From: Camarhynchus parvulus
Taxonomy: Eukaryota > Chordata > Aves > Passeriformes > Thraupidae
Length of the DNA stretch: 64,000 nucleotides
Reading direction: 5' to 3'
Assembly (NCBI RefSeq): GCF_901933205.1
Contig: NC_044574.1
Location: forward strand, 24,338,233-24,402,232
Both the position numbers and the translations under genes were made by a program. Every line of letters starts with the position of its first letter. Position 1 is the first letter of the stretch. The notes under the pieces were generated by a model, which saw only the letters and a program-made list of their open reading frames with translations, did not search any database and was not told the origin of the DNA. This document shows, piece after piece, positions 61,584 to 64,000 of this stretch.

Positions 61584-64000
61584 CTACACATCCCAGTTTG
61601 AAATGATTAGAACAGAAAAATAAGTGACAGGGGAAAAAAAACCAACAACAAAACAAAACAAATGAACAAAGACAAAAAGACAGAGTTTGAAATTATTATT
61701 CAGACAATACATGTTAATTAAAATGTCTGATGACAATTTTTTCAAAATCTATTTTAATCAGGTCAGAAAGAAAAGAGCTAGAACACTTTCATTTTTACTC
61801 AAGTGGTTTATTTTACTGTAAGGCACAAACTTTAAGCTGCAGAACACATAGCCATTGTATGTAAACATAAAAAAGTGTTATGCTTATTTCTCAACTCACC
61901 AAGTTTCCAGCCACTCCATACACCAATTAAGAAAATAAAACCCACAACAACCAACTTTTCACCAGCTTTTCTGAAGAGCCAGGTAACAAGTACCTTTTTT
62001 ATGTAGACATGCTGAAAATTGTTTTGTATTTTTTCCAGTTTCGCAAATTTCAGTGTACACTGAACTAGCAAGAACCATGCAGATTTAAATCTCAGAGGTT
62101 TATGTCCTTCACTGTAAGAGATTATAGTTTCCTAAAATAATTAAGACCCTCTTTTTCTCCAGAAACTGCTATTGCTGGTAAAAAAATTCCAGTCTTATTA
62201 GTTTGAATTAAAATCAGGCCCACACACTCACATTGCTTTTGGAACCTTAAATGTAGCTGGGCATCAATAAAGATATGAAAGCGAAATTGATGAGAGTCTT
62301 CCAAAAGAAACATGGCCACATGGAGATGAGAGATGGAGGAGAGCACATGCCAGTATGCAGGGAGAATTAGAGGTCATGTAGTAGTACAGGGCTCTCTCCT
62401 GGAAGCAAGGCTGGAACAGGATCCTAGTAATTTAACTAGGGAAGATGTTTTAGCTGGAAAAAATGCCTGAACTGGGCCTAGAAAAGCAATTGTTATTCAA
62501 AGAGTCCCCACTGCAAACTGGATCCTGGAAGAAAAGCTGACAGAAAAATCCAATGTGAGTAATAGTTGGATACACATAGTTGGACACACATAGTGTGTTC
62601 TAAAACGGAAACAGTCCTGAACAAGTCCAGTAGCAGCTAACTATTATTTTCACTGTCAACTCATGATACAAGATTCCTTTAGGGGTACAAGGATTGCAAA
62701 GTAGGCTTTTTAGGCAGTTGGTATTTTCCTGTGTGTAAACCACAACTGTGATGCAATGTCCTCCAAATCTGAAAGGGCAAAACTGTGAAGACATCTAGGA
62801 ACAGACTAAAATTTAAGGGATTACTCAGGAAGATTATGAAGAAGCTGCTCTGAGAGGATGTAATCTCTTCCACCTGCAAGACACTATGGTTAGCATGACA
62901 GAAGCTATCATCAGGTCAGACAGAGAAAGTGTCCTTGCTGCTTGGTGTATTGCCTGCAAAGTTCTTGCTGGAGAAGGAAAGATCTTGGTGGAGAATTTGT
63001 AAAAGCTTCTCAATGTACAGAAGTAAAAGGTTTACAGAGGACACTCAACACAAGCTAAGTTATGAATAACACTTGCACTGAAGACAGACTATGAGGGAAA
63101 TTTGTAATATTTTCTGGGATCTACTTTACACTTGATAGTAATTTATTGGAAGTGTTTTAGAAACAGTTGCACTTAATTTTGAAATATAATGGAAGACAGA
63201 GAAACGATGTACTACTCTATACCACAGTCTGTCAACAGAAATGCGTAAGATCCCAACTTTATTAATTGTAGGCATAAGTAGATTAATTAACTTCAGTGGG
63301 GTCACAGAGGGTTCATATCTAAATCATAGTCATACACATAACACTTCTGCTTGTGCCAGAAAAAAAAAATTACAATACATTCACATTTAGGTAAAATCCA
63401 TTAAAAAGGATTCTTAGAATATGTTGTCTGTTGACCTGATCAAATAGATGTTGAAAAACGTGCATCTCCCACTTAAGATGTGGATTTCTTAAATAAAACT
63501 GTCCAAGGAAATGATGATAAACAATCTCTGATTGTCCATGTAAAAAGGGTCACAGCATGACATGCTAAAAATTAAGTCTTGCTTCCAACTGATGAAATTA
63601 TTCATAATATAAACATTAGATAATAAAGTGAGTGTTCAGATAAGTACTAATTTGATGATTCACATATCATGTTCACTTTTTTCCGTGATTCAATTATCAA
63701 ACTGGAGACTATATAATTTAGAAACCATTTCTGTTCCCTGCAATACATCAATTTCAATTTACTTATGGGATGAAATTTGTTGGGTACATATCAAAAAGCC
63801 AACATGGCTAAATATGGCAGTTGAGGTCCAATTTTCAGACAGAGAAGCAGCCTTTTTTGTATTATATTCAGCAACAAAATTAACATACTACATTTTTCTT
63901 AGGAGTAAATTGAATGCCTGTGTAATTTCAAAACTGCAATTGTCACAGTTGAAAAAAAAACCCATTGCTTTAAATGACAAATGACCAAATGAACACAAGA
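61584..64000 (-). other. ATP8A1: Intron, 5' end outside window
   Basis: At least 2,417 nt upstream of the VAVGE exon. The preceding exon, which should end in a Trp-Glu-Lys-type sequence, was not found up to 64000. A short imperfect duplication (agttggatacacat / agttggacacacat) lies around 62566-62593. Nothing else recognised. Confidence 0.82.

Larger units (their letters stand above)
1..64000 (-). other. ATP8A1: ATP8A1 gene body, partial at both ends (27 internal coding exons)
   Basis: The whole window lies within a single transcription unit read on the minus strand. Its exons encode a P4-ATPase that moves phosphatidylserine, and less well phosphatidylethanolamine, from the exoplasmic to the cytosolic leaflet of Golgi, endosomal and plasma membranes, working with a CDC50/TMEM30A beta subunit (family knowledge). 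Seen directly: 27 exons with GT-AG borders and compatible phases joining into 891 uninterrupted codons. The catalytic signatures occur in the expected order: DGET, PISL, DKTGTLT, KGAD, TGDK, GDGAND. Assignment to ATP8A1 rather than ATP8A2 rests on near identity to the remembered human ATP8A1 sequence in every exon and on the phospho-acceptor Asp falling at residue 409. The first roughly 150 and last roughly 120 residues are outside the window. Confidence 0.97.

Noticed and set aside
63628..63984. 118-codon plus-strand open frame near the window end
   Set aside because: No recognisable domain, AT-biased composition like the surrounding intron, and antisense to ATP8A1. Length is within chance for 64 kb of sequence.
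1..64000. CRISPR arrays, prokaryotic operons, tRNA or rRNA genes
   Set aside because: Direct repeats present are two- or three-copy duplications without regular spacers. No cloverleaf or rRNA-like sequence was noticed, and the spliced gene shows the DNA is vertebrate.

Overview
This window is vertebrate genomic DNA lying entirely inside one protein-coding gene, ATP8A1, on the minus strand. ATP8A1 is a P4-type ATPase: the phospholipid-transporting ATPase IA, or aminophospholipid flippase. I could place 27 consecutive coding exons, from 61583 down to 6142. Every junction is GT-AG. All splice phases agree, and the exons join into one open 891-codon frame (2,673 nt) without a gap or stop. Numbered as in the human protein (1,164 aa, from memory), they cover about residues 151 to 1041. 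The promoter and the exons for about the first 150 residues lie beyond 64000. The exons for M10, the C-terminal regulatory tail and the 3' UTR lie below position 1.

Reading from high to low coordinates (the direction of transcription): 61583-55992 encodes the actuator domain with its DGET loop; 55163-52672 encodes M3 and M4 with the P4-specific PISL motif; 50048-46935 leads into the P domain with DKTGTLT and a 45-nt cassette exon; 44346-30250 encodes the nucleotide-binding domain (KGAD, TGDK); 29074-22863 encodes the second half of the P domain (GDGAND); 22754-6142 encodes M5 to M9. All catalytic signatures are intact, so the gene looks functional. Compared with the remembered human protein, identity is roughly 93%. 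The differences cluster in two small adjacent exons (46935-46979 and 44274-44346).

The organism is most likely a bird, which is an inference. The protein is clearly amniote-like. The human gene is spread over about 250 kb, whereas here 27 exons fit in 55 kb with introns mostly of 0.5-4 kb. Interspersed repeats are sparse, no Alu/B1-type SINEs are seen, and one C/T-rich segment resembles an avian solo LTR.

The rest of the window is AT-rich intron. It holds short tandem duplications, a (TA)n microsatellite, two strong hairpins (5307-5371 and 28367-28457), a small GC-richer block (about 22090-22320), the LTR-like segment (about 51490-52430), and a compound inverted/direct repeat at 58076-58490 that contains a consensus-like CTCF site. 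I found no RNA gene, second protein gene, CRISPR array or prokaryotic system. The open frames on the plus strand are short and lack any recognisable family signature.
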